Shown here: positions 1-5,767 of the stretch, in pieces
Layout: the number at the start of each line of letters is the position of its first letter
Position numbering within the stretch: position 1 is the stretch's first letter
Assembly (NCBI GenBank): GCA_900548955.1
Contig: URMQ01000019.1
Coordinates: 1 to 21,317, forward strand
Length of the DNA stretch: 21,317 nucleotides
Direction of reading: 5' to 3'
Origin: an uncultured Eggerthella sp.
GTDB taxonomy: Bacteria; Actinomycetota; Coriobacteriia; Coriobacteriales; Eggerthellaceae
The notes under the pieces: generated by a model
Seen by the model: the letters and a program-made list of their open reading frames with translations, nothing else
Database searches by the model: none
What the model was told of the DNA's origin: nothing
Position numbers and translations under genes: made by a program

Positions 1-485
1 ACGGCGGCATACACTTCCATGCGCCGGGCATCAATCATCGGGCACAGCAGTGCATTACGTGTTTCAACCGAAGTGTTCATGCTCATGGTGTCGGAACCTG
101 CATTAGGTTCAGAAACTGCAAGCGAAAACATCAGGCGACCCGTGTTGCGATAGTTTTCCAGTACCTCAGAAACCACACCATCATCGGCAAAGCCGCTTAG
201 GATCTGCAGGTTGAACAGGTCGTTTTGGAACGGAAGCGCCGCACCTGCGCAACGAGAAAGTTCCTCCAAGATAAGCGTCTGACCCATAATATCCAACCCG
301 CGATGGCCATCGCTTTGTACCTTATCTAAAGCAAAGTAGCGATCGACAAAACCCTTTACTACCTCGTCAGGCAAGCCTTGATCGCGACGCCACTGAAATA
401 CATGGTCTGCGGTAAAGACCTCTTCGCCGAATGCGCGAAACGTCGCAATAATATTTTTTTGGTTGTCTGATAGTTCGAATTCCAC
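1..485 (-). CDS. Acyl-CoA dehydrogenase, N-terminal part (cut by window edge)
   Basis: The first 161 residues of an FAD-dependent acyl-CoA dehydrogenase; the gene continues beyond position 1. The N-terminus (VEFELSDNQKNIIATFRAF) is the usual opening helix. The best family mark is SLAVSEPNAGSDTMSM, the flavin and substrate contact segment of these enzymes (compare SxxTEPxAGSD). The chosen start is a GTG at 483-485: a GAGGGG Shine-Dalgarno lies about 7 nt upstream and the family-like sequence begins right there. A CaiD-like crotonase lies upstream on the same strand, so a CaiA-type role (crotonobetainyl-CoA or another enoyl/acyl-CoA reductase) is an attractive inference, but substrate cannot be read from this fragment. 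The last 15 or so visible residues (after VETR) match the family poorly. The two other frames on this strand hit stops there, so a simple frameshift is not supported. Confidence 0.82.
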   Translation of the reverse strand, partial: MEFELSDNQKNIIATFRAFGEEVFTADHVFQWRRDQGLPDEVVKGFVDRYFALDKVQSDGHRGLDIMGQTLILEELSRCAGAALPFQNDLFNLQILSGFADDGVVSEVLENYRNTGRLMFSLAVSEPNAGSDTMSMNTSVETRNALLCPMIDARRMEVYAA

Positions 486-559
486 GATTAACCCCTCGCG
501 CACAGCGCTGCTTAATTCGTAACCATTTTCTTTGCGCACTGCTTTTACGCAGCGCCTTT

Positions 560-580
560 CTGTACAAAACCTGTACAAAA
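560..580. repeat. Two direct copies of CTGTACAAAA, 11 nt apart
   Basis: CTGTACAAAA occurs at 560-569 and again at 571-580, one helical turn apart, 75-95 nt upstream of the acyl-CoA dehydrogenase start. On the minus strand it reads TTTTGTACAG twice. A third copy lies at 16108-16117, at the 3' end of the exodeoxyribonuclease III gene. Spacing of one turn suits a tandem regulator site, but no regulator is identified. Confidence 0.5.
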
Positions 581-610
581 GAAGGATACGGCACTTGCGC
601 GCCGTATCCT
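574..610 (-). terminator. Hairpin terminator after the CaiD-like crotonase gene
   Basis: A perfect 10-bp stem (AGGATACGGC at 583-592 with GCCGTATCCT at 601-610) closes an 8-nt loop. Read on the minus strand it is followed by TCTTTTGT. It lies about 50 nt past the crotonase stop and before the acyl-CoA dehydrogenase, so it probably ends or attenuates crotonase transcription. Confidence 0.6.
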
Positions 611-659
611 ATCATCAAGTTTTTCAATATGTAACCCTTGTGCTCAGAATAGCCGACGC

Positions 660-1448
660 TTAGCGGCCCTTCCAAACGGGTTCGCGCTTTTCGGCAAATG
701 CGGTGGCGCCTTCAATCTTGTCTTCGCTAGTTTGGGTGATCTTTTCAATCTCTTCCAGAATCTCCCAACCTTTGGAAGGGTATACTACGTTTTCACCCAT
801 AGTTTCGTAAGCCGTGCGTTTGGTGCATTCCACTGCAAGAGGCGCGCCCTTGCAAATAAGCTCAGCCATCTTAATGGCCTCATCCAAAACCGTGCCTGGC
901 TCTACTGCTTTATTAATAAGGAAGCACTCTTCTGCTTTCTTGGCAGAAAATGGCTCGCAAGTAAGCATGAGCTCCATCGCTGGTTTTGCAGGCATGGTTT
1001 GCATGATACGCATCAAGAGGCCACCACCTGCCGCCGTTAAGCCACGGCGAGGTTCTGGCAGCGAAAATTCTGAATCGGCACCCGCAATAGCCAAATCGCA
1101 AGCAACCACAATTTCTACGCCGCCACCTAAGACACGCCCATTTGCTGCAGCAATAATCGGCTTAGAAATATAACGCTTGCACATGCCAGCGAATCCACTT
1201 TTTTCATATCCTTCAGGTGCATGCATAGTACCTGCGGCAATTTCTTTAAGGTCGCTGCCTGCGCAGAAGCAATCACCGACATTAGTAATGATGCCCACAC
1301 GCAACGAATCAGTTTGCTCCAAGTGATCAAACGCCTGGCAAAGCTCCAACCACATAGCGCTGTTGATAGCATTTTTTGCCTCTGGCCTATTGAGCGTAAC
1401 AATATAAATGCCGTCGCGCTCTTCAGTAAGAATGTGTTTGTATGACAT
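660..1448 (-). CDS. Enoyl-CoA hydratase/isomerase (crotonase) family protein, CaiD-like
   Basis: A 262-residue crotonase-fold protein. Visible family marks are NRPEAKNAIN (residues 20-29), the oxyanion-hole segment CAGSDLKEIAAG (62-73), and GRVLGGGVEIVVACD (104-118). Glu112 and Glu132 (in LPEPRRGL) align with the two catalytic glutamates of enoyl-CoA hydratase, so water addition or removal on a CoA thioester is plausible. The C-terminus, EDKIEGATAFAEKREPVWKGR apart from its first residues, resembles the tail of E. coli CaiD (carnitinyl-CoA dehydratase), and an acyl-CoA dehydrogenase follows downstream, as in carnitine-type modules. A CaiB-like CoA transferase is not in the window, so the substrate remains inferred. 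The ATG start has AAAGGGGA about 5 nt upstream. A hairpin terminator follows, suggesting a separate transcript from the dehydrogenase or partial readthrough. Confidence 0.88.
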   Translation of the reverse strand: MSYKHILTEERDGIYIVTLNRPEAKNAINSAMWLELCQAFDHLEQTDSLRVGIITNVGDCFCAGSDLKEIAAGTMHAPEGYEKSGFAGMCKRYISKPIIAAANGRVLGGGVEIVVACDLAIAGADSEFSLPEPRRGLTAAGGGLLMRIMQTMPAKPAMELMLTCEPFSAKKAEECFLINKAVEPGTVLDEAIKMAELICKGAPLAVECTKRTAYETMGENVVYPSKGWEILEEIEKITQTSEDKIEGATAFAEKREPVWKGR

Positions 1449-1495
1449 ATGATCCCCTTTCTTTTCCCCTCATAAATCATACGCCGTTGCTAGCG

Positions 1496-1522
1496 AAAAA
1501 AGCGTCCGCATAAAGCGGACGC
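1496..1522 (-). terminator. Intrinsic terminator of the alpha/beta hydrolase gene
   Basis: An 8-bp perfect stem (GCGTCCGC at 1502-1509, GCGGACGC at 1515-1522) with a 5-nt loop. On the minus strand it is followed directly by a run of T residues (complement of the A-run at 1496-1501). It starts 11 nt after the hydrolase stop, a classical position. Confidence 0.85.
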
Positions 1523-1533
1523 CAGAAAACTTC

Positions 1534-2226
1534 TTACATAAATTCTTTCAAGAACTTATCAACCGCCGCATTGAAAGGCACGGGGTTGTCATAGGCGATG
1601 AAGTGGTCGCCCTGGATGAGCACTAATTCCGACTTGGGCAGGCTCTTATAAATGAGCTCTGTATGATCGCCAGAAATCATATCGTTAGTACCTACGATAA
1701 CCAGCGTTGGCACCTCTAACGCAGCAAGACGCTTTGGATCAATCTCGGGCTGCGATGCCATAAGGTTCCACAGTTCGTAGCGCTTCATATCGCGTTCGCT
1801 TTCATCCTTCTTCGCTTCGCATTCTTTAGCCTTAGCAATAATGCGCTCGCGAACAGGCTCGATAACACCTTCGATGTTTAAGTTTGCGCCATTCAAAATT
1901 AGCTTGTTGACGCGTTCAGGATTATTGAGCGCAAACAAAAGCGCAGTAATGCCACCATCAGAAAAGCCCAAAATGTTCGCGCGGAAAATGCCATGCTCGT
2001 TCATAAAGTCAAGCAAATCCTGCGCGAACTGATCAAACGTAAATGGAGCTGTGCCGCGAGGTGACTCGCCATGACCGCGCGTATCGATAGCAATAACGCG
2101 ATATTCCTTTGAGAAGTATTCGATCTGATGCCTAAAACGTGTGCAGTCTTCCCCATTGCCATGCAGCAAAATCAGTGGATAACCGGAACCTTGTTCCTGA
2201 TAATGAAGCTTAATATCCGTAGCCAT
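1534..2226 (-). CDS. Alpha/beta-fold hydrolase
   Basis: A 230-residue single-domain alpha/beta hydrolase. The oxyanion-loop motif LLHGNGED is at residues 20-27. The nucleophile elbow is GFSDGG with Ser89. The acid is probably Asp182 (VGTND) and the base His208 (QGDHF), so the triad is complete. The strand-helix pattern DTRGHGES (48-55) is also typical. There is no signal peptide, so a cytoplasmic esterase, thioesterase or lactonase is likely; substrate cannot be deduced. The ATG start at 2226 has a very strong AAGGAGG a few bases upstream. The gene diverges from the flavoprotein gene across a 268-nt spacer and ends in its own terminator, so it seems monocistronic. It differs from the MenH-like hydrolase at 9458-10507 in length and in motif surroundings. 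Confidence 0.85.
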   Translation of the reverse strand: MATDIKLHYQEQGSGYPLILLHGNGEDCTRFRHQIEYFSKEYRVIAIDTRGHGESPRGTAPFTFDQFAQDLLDFMNEHGIFRANILGFSDGGITALLFALNNPERVNKLILNGANLNIEGVIEPVRERIIAKAKECEAKKDESERDMKRYELWNLMASQPEIDPKRLAALEVPTLVIVGTNDMISGDHTELIYKSLPKSELVLIQGDHFIAYDNPVPFNAAVDKFLKEFM

Positions 2227-2330
2227 AGCCCCTCCTTAAAATATGCGTCTCGCACGCTCACAGCCTTCAGGCGAAGACGCACAGCGAAACAATTTCATGA
2301 AGAACAATTCCCCTTTATTGTCTTACTTAC

Positions 2331-2357
2331 ATTGTAACGGTGTTTTTCGCTGTTCAA
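2331..2357 (-). promoter_or_regulatory. Possible sigma70-type promoter for the hydrolase gene
   Basis: On the minus strand, TTGAAC (complement of 2352-2357) and TACAAT (complement of 2331-2336) are separated by 15 nt (16 if the -35 is read as TTTGAA). It sits about 105 nt upstream of the hydrolase ATG inside the divergent spacer. Spacing is slightly short, so this is tentative. The flavoprotein side shows a TACAAT near 2445 on the plus strand but no good -35. Confidence 0.35.
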
Positions 2358-2494
2358 ACGCTCAAGGGGCGCAAATGGTTCTATTCTTTCCGAATTCGTA
2401 GTTGTTTTGGCGTTTTCGTATCAGCGTTTGCCATTCTCTGCTTGTACAATACCTATGAGGGACAAGATACGGGGTATTCGAAAAGGGGTTCACT

Positions 2495-3109
2495 ATGAAA
2501 ATCCTTGCCATTAACGGAAGCCATCGCGTAGGCGAAAATACCAGCAAACTCTTACAAATGGCTCTTGATGAAGCTACTGCTTTAGGTGCAGAAACAGAAA
2601 TGGTTGATTTGGCAGAGCTGGACATTGAATTTTGTGCTGGCTGCAACAAGTGCTTGTTTAAGCCAATGTGCTCTATCAGTGATGATATGGATGAACTGAA
2701 GCAGAAGATGCTTGATGCCGACGGCATTATTTTGGGCTCTCCCGACTACTTTGGTAATGTTACCGCGCGTATGAAAAACTTTATCGATCGCACGCGTCCT
2801 CTTCATATGACTTCCAACCAGTTAAAAGGCAAGGTTGGCGGCTTTTTGACGATGTCTGGGCTGGATAACTGTGGCGCAGAAAGCACGAATGCAGTGCTGG
2901 AAAACTTCTTTGCTACTCACGAAATGCTTATTGTGCATCCTCGTCCCGAAGGCCCTGTTATTGCCTCGGGTATTACTGGTTCATTGATGGCAGGTATGCA
3001 GGACGGCAAACCTCGTTGGCGCCGCAGCGTAGAGGAAGATCCTATTGCGCCACTTCTGGCTCATCAGCTTGGTAAAGATATGGTGGAACTGATTCAGCGC
3101 TTGAGTTAG
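2495..3109 (+). CDS. NAD(P)H-dependent FMN reductase-like flavoprotein with compact 4-Cys motif
   Basis: A 204-residue flavodoxin-fold protein. The FMN phosphate loop is NGSHRVGENTSKLL (residues 7-20), and GSPDYFGNVTARMKNFIDR (81-99) is the conserved flavin and dimer segment of the iron-sulfur flavoprotein/FMN reductase group. Cysteines 47, 50, 53 and 59 are spaced CX2CX2CX5C, matching the compact CX2CX2CX4-7C motif known to hold a [4Fe-4S] cluster in archaeal-type iron-sulfur flavoproteins (Isf). An electron-transfer or stress reductase role is therefore inferred; cluster content is not proven. The ATG start has AGGGG about 6 nt upstream. It is transcribed alone and closed by a strong terminator at 3241. 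Confidence 0.88.
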   Translation: MKILAINGSHRVGENTSKLLQMALDEATALGAETEMVDLAELDIEFCAGCNKCLFKPMCSISDDMDELKQKMLDADGIILGSPDYFGNVTARMKNFIDRTRPLHMTSNQLKGKVGGFLTMSGLDNCGAESTNAVLENFFATHEMLIVHPRPEGPVIASGITGSLMAGMQDGKPRWRRSVEEDPIAPLLAHQLGKDMVELIQRLS

Positions 3110-3240
3110 TTGAGCTGCAGAGAGATCGATTCAAATCGCGCTACGTTTGTTTAATGTTTGAAATCGCGCATTTTCGCCATGACGATGTGAACCAATACAA
3201 CAAATCCACTATGGCAGGTTTAATCAAATAGCTACAGATA

Positions 3241-3273
3241 AAGAGACATCAAGATACTTGATGTCTCTTTTTT
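3241..3273 (+). terminator. Strong intrinsic terminator after the flavoprotein gene
   Basis: A 13-bp perfect stem (AAGAGACATCAAG at 3241-3253, CTTGATGTCTCTT at 3257-3269) closes a 3-nt ATA loop and runs straight into T residues to 3273. It lies about 130 nt past the stop codon. Confidence 0.88.
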
Positions 3274-3287
3274 ATGAAAGCTTTCAT
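3274..3287. repeat. 14-bp perfect palindrome ATGAAAGCTTTCAT
   Basis: ATGAAAGCTTTCAT equals its own reverse complement. It directly follows the terminator T-run. A half-like copy, AGCTTTCAT, recurs near 3432-3440. It may be an operator or simply A+T-rich chance structure. Confidence 0.45.
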
Positions 3288-3486
3288 TCGCGCTAGCTAC
3301 TCTTTATGCAATCCTTATGCACTTTATGTGTGTTGCGCTTTAGACTTGTATGCACTTCTCTTCGCTCTTTTGTGCAACTTATTGTGTCTATTTTTCTCTT
3401 TAATGTGAATTTGATCTGCAATGATAGAAATAGCTTTCATTTCTTCGTAGTACAGAATTTCAAAAAACTTACTGATCGTAATATTT

Positions 3487-3517
3487 TTGCTAAATAATTG
3501 TTACTAGTAGTTATAAT
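3487..3517 (+). promoter_or_regulatory. Probable hicAB promoter
   Basis: A consensus -10 hexamer, TATAAT (3512-3517), lies 21 nt upstream of the hicA GTG. The best -35 candidate is TTGCTA at 3487-3492 with a long 19-nt spacer. The resulting leader would be about 15 nt and just hold the Shine-Dalgarno GGGTG near 3528. HicB-type antitoxins usually repress such promoters, so an operator is expected here but none is obvious. Confidence 0.5.
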
Positions 3518-3538
3518 TAACTATAGCGGGTGATCTAA

Positions 3539-3739
3539 GTGCCTTTAACTTATCGTCAAGCAGTTAAGCTTATTAAGCAAAATGGAGGAAAGTTCACTGC
3601 TCACGGTAAAGAGCACGACGAGTTCACAATGCCCTGGGGAACTAAGATTTATCTTCCTCGACATAAAAAGACGTTTTCTCCTGGTGTAGAAAACGATATT
3701 AGAAAACGAGCCCTCGGAATAAAACGCGATATAAGCTAA
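3539..3739 (+). CDS. hicA: HicA-type toxin (mRNA interferase)
   Basis: A 66-residue protein matching the small HicA fold (a dsRNA-binding-like domain that cleaves mRNA in the cytoplasm). It opens with LTYRQAVKLIKQNGGKF, the first helix and strand of the family, then HGKEHDEF, where His26 sits at the place of the catalytic histidine (usual context SHxxF/NHDxY), then YLPRHKK and a C-terminal helix. The start is GTG (3539); the protein sequence upstream would not fit the family, and a weak GGGTG lies about 8 nt before it. The antitoxin gene follows after 24 nt, giving the usual toxin-first hicAB order. The pair lies in an A+T-rich island between opposite-strand housekeeping genes, suggesting transfer. 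Confidence 0.87.
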   Translation: MPLTYRQAVKLIKQNGGKFTAHGKEHDEFTMPWGTKIYLPRHKKTFSPGVENDIRKRALGIKRDIS

Positions 3740-3763
3740 ATCTCTTTCAGAAACGAGCTTGCC

Positions 3764-4252
3764 ATGAAACGATTTATATACGAAGCCATTTTTACCCCCA
3801 ATATCATCGGAGGCTACGACGTTTTGTTCCCTGAATTAGGGCTCACCACTCAGGGCAGCAATCTTGCAGATGCATCGTATATGGCTCAGGACATACTAGC
3901 GCTGCACTTATCTTCAAAGATAAAAAATGGTAAGGAGCCGAATTCAATCGGGCAATTCGGGCATGCTTGTTCTCAAAACGATATTCGAATGGGAATCGCA
4001 ACTGTTGTAGATCCCGCTTCAGTTTTAGATGCTTACATGACAGTTCAAGAAGCGGCGGATATTCTTGACGTTTCTTGTCCTAGAATCCATTCACTTATTA
4101 AAGAAAAAATCTTGCGAACAGAAAAAATCGGAAACACTCGAATGGTGTTAGCGTGCGACGTTATGGATCGTTTTAATAATCCAAAATCTGCTGGCAGGCC
4201 TAAACGAAACAGCGAATCAAACACAACTAGCAGCTACTCATTAGTAAATTAA
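3764..4252 (+). CDS. hicB: HicB-type antitoxin with excisionase/MerR-like DNA-binding domain
   Basis: A 162-residue protein. Residues 1-60 (YEAIFTPNIIGGYDVLFPEL..TQG.NLADA) match the partial RNase H-like HicB fold that binds and blocks HicA. Residues 91-138 (YMTVQEAADILDVSCPRIHSL then IGNTRMVLACDVMDRF) look like a helix-turn-helix of the excisionase/MerR (HTH_17) type, not the ribbon-helix-helix or Cro/cI-type domain more often attached to HicB. The tail (140-162) is polar and probably disordered. The start ATG lies 24 nt after hicA. The Shine-Dalgarno is weak (ACGAG), which might be offset by coupling to hicA translation. The inferred role is neutralising HicA and autorepressing the operon. 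Confidence 0.85.
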   Translation: MKRFIYEAIFTPNIIGGYDVLFPELGLTTQGSNLADASYMAQDILALHLSSKIKNGKEPNSIGQFGHACSQNDIRMGIATVVDPASVLDAYMTVQEAADILDVSCPRIHSLIKEKILRTEKIGNTRMVLACDVMDRFNNPKSAGRPKRNSESNTTSSYSLVN

Positions 4253-4361
4253 AAAAGAACTAAAGAGATATTGGCTCAAGAAAGTTATGTTTTGTCGAAA
4301 AAGTGGTAATTTAACTGGGTTTTTCAGTCATTTGGGTGTCCTTTTCTAGGTACCCCCCCCG

Positions 4362-4387
4362 AAAAAAAGCGCTCGTTAGGGCGCTTT
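4362..4387 (-). terminator. Intrinsic terminator of the PiT transporter gene
   Basis: A 7-bp stem (AAAGCGC at 4366-4372, GCGCTTT at 4381-4387) with an 8-nt loop. On the minus strand it runs into an unbroken T tract (complement of A4362-A4368), then eight G residues (complement of C4353-C4360). It lies about 80 nt past the transporter stop. It could also weakly stop hicAB transcripts from the other side. Confidence 0.75.
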
Positions 4388-4466
4388 GAAAGTTTTTAGC
4401 TCAATTAGCCTTCGCCTTAAGCTCTAATTATTTGTTGTGTTGATGCTTTGTTCTACGAATGCTTAT

Positions 4467-5516
4467 TTAGAACAATATGAATATCTTCGCTAGCACATAA
4501 CCTATGATGCCGCATCCCGGGAAGGTAAGTACCCACGCAAGTACCATGTTGCCAGCCTTACCCCACTTCACATTACTCAAGCGCTTCGATGCACCCACGC
4601 CCATAATTGCGGTGGTCTTAGTATGCGTTGTGGATACAGGCATACCTGTACCATTTGCTAAACCAATACAGAAAATAGCGGAAAGACAGGCGGCAAACCC
4701 TTGATACGGTTCCATCTTTACCATGTCCATGCCAACGCTTTTGATAATCTTTTTTCCGCCAATAGCAGTGCCTAGGCCCATGGTTGCTGCGCACAACAGC
4801 ACCAGCCACAACGGGAAGTTTACATCGCCCGTTTCGGTACCCATTCCCATGCACAGCATAATACCCATCATGCTAACCGACAAAAACTTCTGGCCGTCCT
4901 GAGCGCCATGCATAACGGCAACACCCGCACCAGAAATAATCTGTGCCCAATGCCAAAAGTTCGCCGACTTTCGACGATTGATTCCTCGTGCTAAAAATTC
5001 AATGAGTTTGGTAAATAGCCAACCACAGAAAAAGCCTAAGCCTGTAGAAATAACCAAGCCATATAAAACTTTTACCCATTCGTCAGGATTAACGCCGCCA
5101 ATACCATTTTGCAAAGCAATAGCAGCACCTGTAATGCCTGCAATCAGTGAATGGCTCTGAGAAGAAGGAATACCAAACACCCAGGTAATAACACCCCAGG
5201 CAATAACCGCTATCATCGCGGCCGCTAACGCAAGCAAGGCCGCTTCGTTATCTCCCCCGAAATTCGCCATAGTGAATATGGTTTTTGCTACCGCAGCGCC
5301 AACAGTAGTAACCGCAAGCAAACCAATAAAGTTGCATATTGCTGCCATAACGATAGCTGCGCCTGGAGACATGCTTCGTGTGCCTACTACCGTAGCAATT
5401 GCATTTGGTGCGTCCGTTGCGCCATTTGCTACCGTAGCCCCCAACGTAAGTAGCAACACAATTACTAAAACTGGGCTGCTTGTTAACGCCGTCAAAAAAG
5501 CACTGAATTCAATCAC
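4467..5516 (-). CDS. Inorganic phosphate transporter, PiT family
   Basis: A 349-residue polytopic membrane protein. The two duplicated PiT signatures are visible: NGATDAPNAIATVVGTR (residues 32-48) and GMPVSTTHTKTTAIMGVGASKR near 290-311, plus VFGIPSSQSHSLIAG (about 113-127). The classical GAND motif reads GATD here. Hydrophobic segments suggest about 9-10 membrane helices with a short central loop (RGINRRKS). The expected role is low-affinity proton- or sodium-driven uptake of phosphate (sulfate is possible in relatives). The start is a GTG at 5516 with AAGGAC about 8 nt upstream. No PhoU-like (DUF47) partner is adjacent, although one often accompanies such genes. It lies 251 nt after the menE-menC gene, with a hairpin in its leader and its own terminator, so it is probably a separate unit. 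Confidence 0.9.
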   Translation of the reverse strand: MIEFSAFLTALTSSPVLVIVLLLTLGATVANGATDAPNAIATVVGTRSMSPGAAIVMAAICNFIGLLAVTTVGAAVAKTIFTMANFGGDNEAALLALAAAMIAVIAWGVITWVFGIPSSQSHSLIAGITGAAIALQNGIGGVNPDEWVKVLYGLVISTGLGFFCGWLFTKLIEFLARGINRRKSANFWHWAQIISGAGVAVMHGAQDGQKFLSVSMMGIMLCMGMGTETGDVNFPLWLVLLCAATMGLGTAIGGKKIIKSVGMDMVKMEPYQGFAACLSAIFCIGLANGTGMPVSTTHTKTTAIMGVGASKRLSNVKWGKAGNMVLAWVLTFPGCGIIGYVLAKIFILF

Positions 5517-5544
5517 TGTTTTTGTCCTTCACGTATATCTTGTC

Positions 5545-5574
5545 ACGCAGATAACCCGCAAAAGCCATCTGCGT
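5545..5574. other. 8-bp inverted repeat in the leader of the PiT transporter gene
   Basis: ACGCAGAT (5545-5552) and ATCTGCGT (5567-5574) pair perfectly across a 14-nt loop, 29-58 nt upstream of the transporter GTG. There is no T tract on the minus strand, so it is not a terminator. It could be an operator or an mRNA hairpin. The rest of the 5517-5767 spacer shows no gene and no clear terminator for the men operon. Confidence 0.4.
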
Positions 5575-5767
5575 TAGGGGAAGGTGGCAGTGGTTTTGTC
5601 TCAGGTTTTTGATTTAAGGAATTCGCCCACCCGAACTACGAATACGACGCGAGCAAAATACTCCTCAAATCCTTGTATTTGTATGATACGAGAACAAACA
5701 GTAATTATTTAGCAAAGTTGCAACATTATTTAACGTTTTTGCAATATTGGTCGCCAGCGCTTGATAG

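Larger units (their letters stand above)
3110..3538. other. A+T-rich gene-free spacer between flavoprotein and hicA
   Basis: No convincing gene is seen in these 429 nt. It holds the flavoprotein terminator (3241-3273), a 14-bp perfect palindrome (3274-3287), three near-tandem TTATGCA/TTTATG elements (3303-3328), and the probable hicA promoter at its right end. Composition is visibly richer in A+T than the flanking men genes, in keeping with an acquired toxin-antitoxin segment. Confidence 0.6.

Noticed and set aside
1..60. Frameshift in the acyl-CoA dehydrogenase near the window edge
   Set aside because: The residues after VETR fit the family poorly, but the other two frames on that strand reach stops at once, so a single indel does not restore a better match within the visible part.
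367..675. A 102-codon minus-strand frame across the acyl-CoA dehydrogenase start
   Set aside because: It overlaps the clear dehydrogenase frame in another phase, runs through the terminator hairpin, and encodes an R-rich product typical of a wrong frame.
3306..3497. A 63-codon plus-strand frame in the spacer before hicA
   Set aside because: Its composition (F, L, V, C-rich from A+T-rich DNA), lack of a ribosome site and overlap with the hicA promoter region argue against a gene.
5700..5767. Terminator for the men operon after the MenE-MenC gene
   Set aside because: Only a 6-bp TTGCAA self-complementary pairing with a 15-nt loop and no T tract is present, too weak to call.
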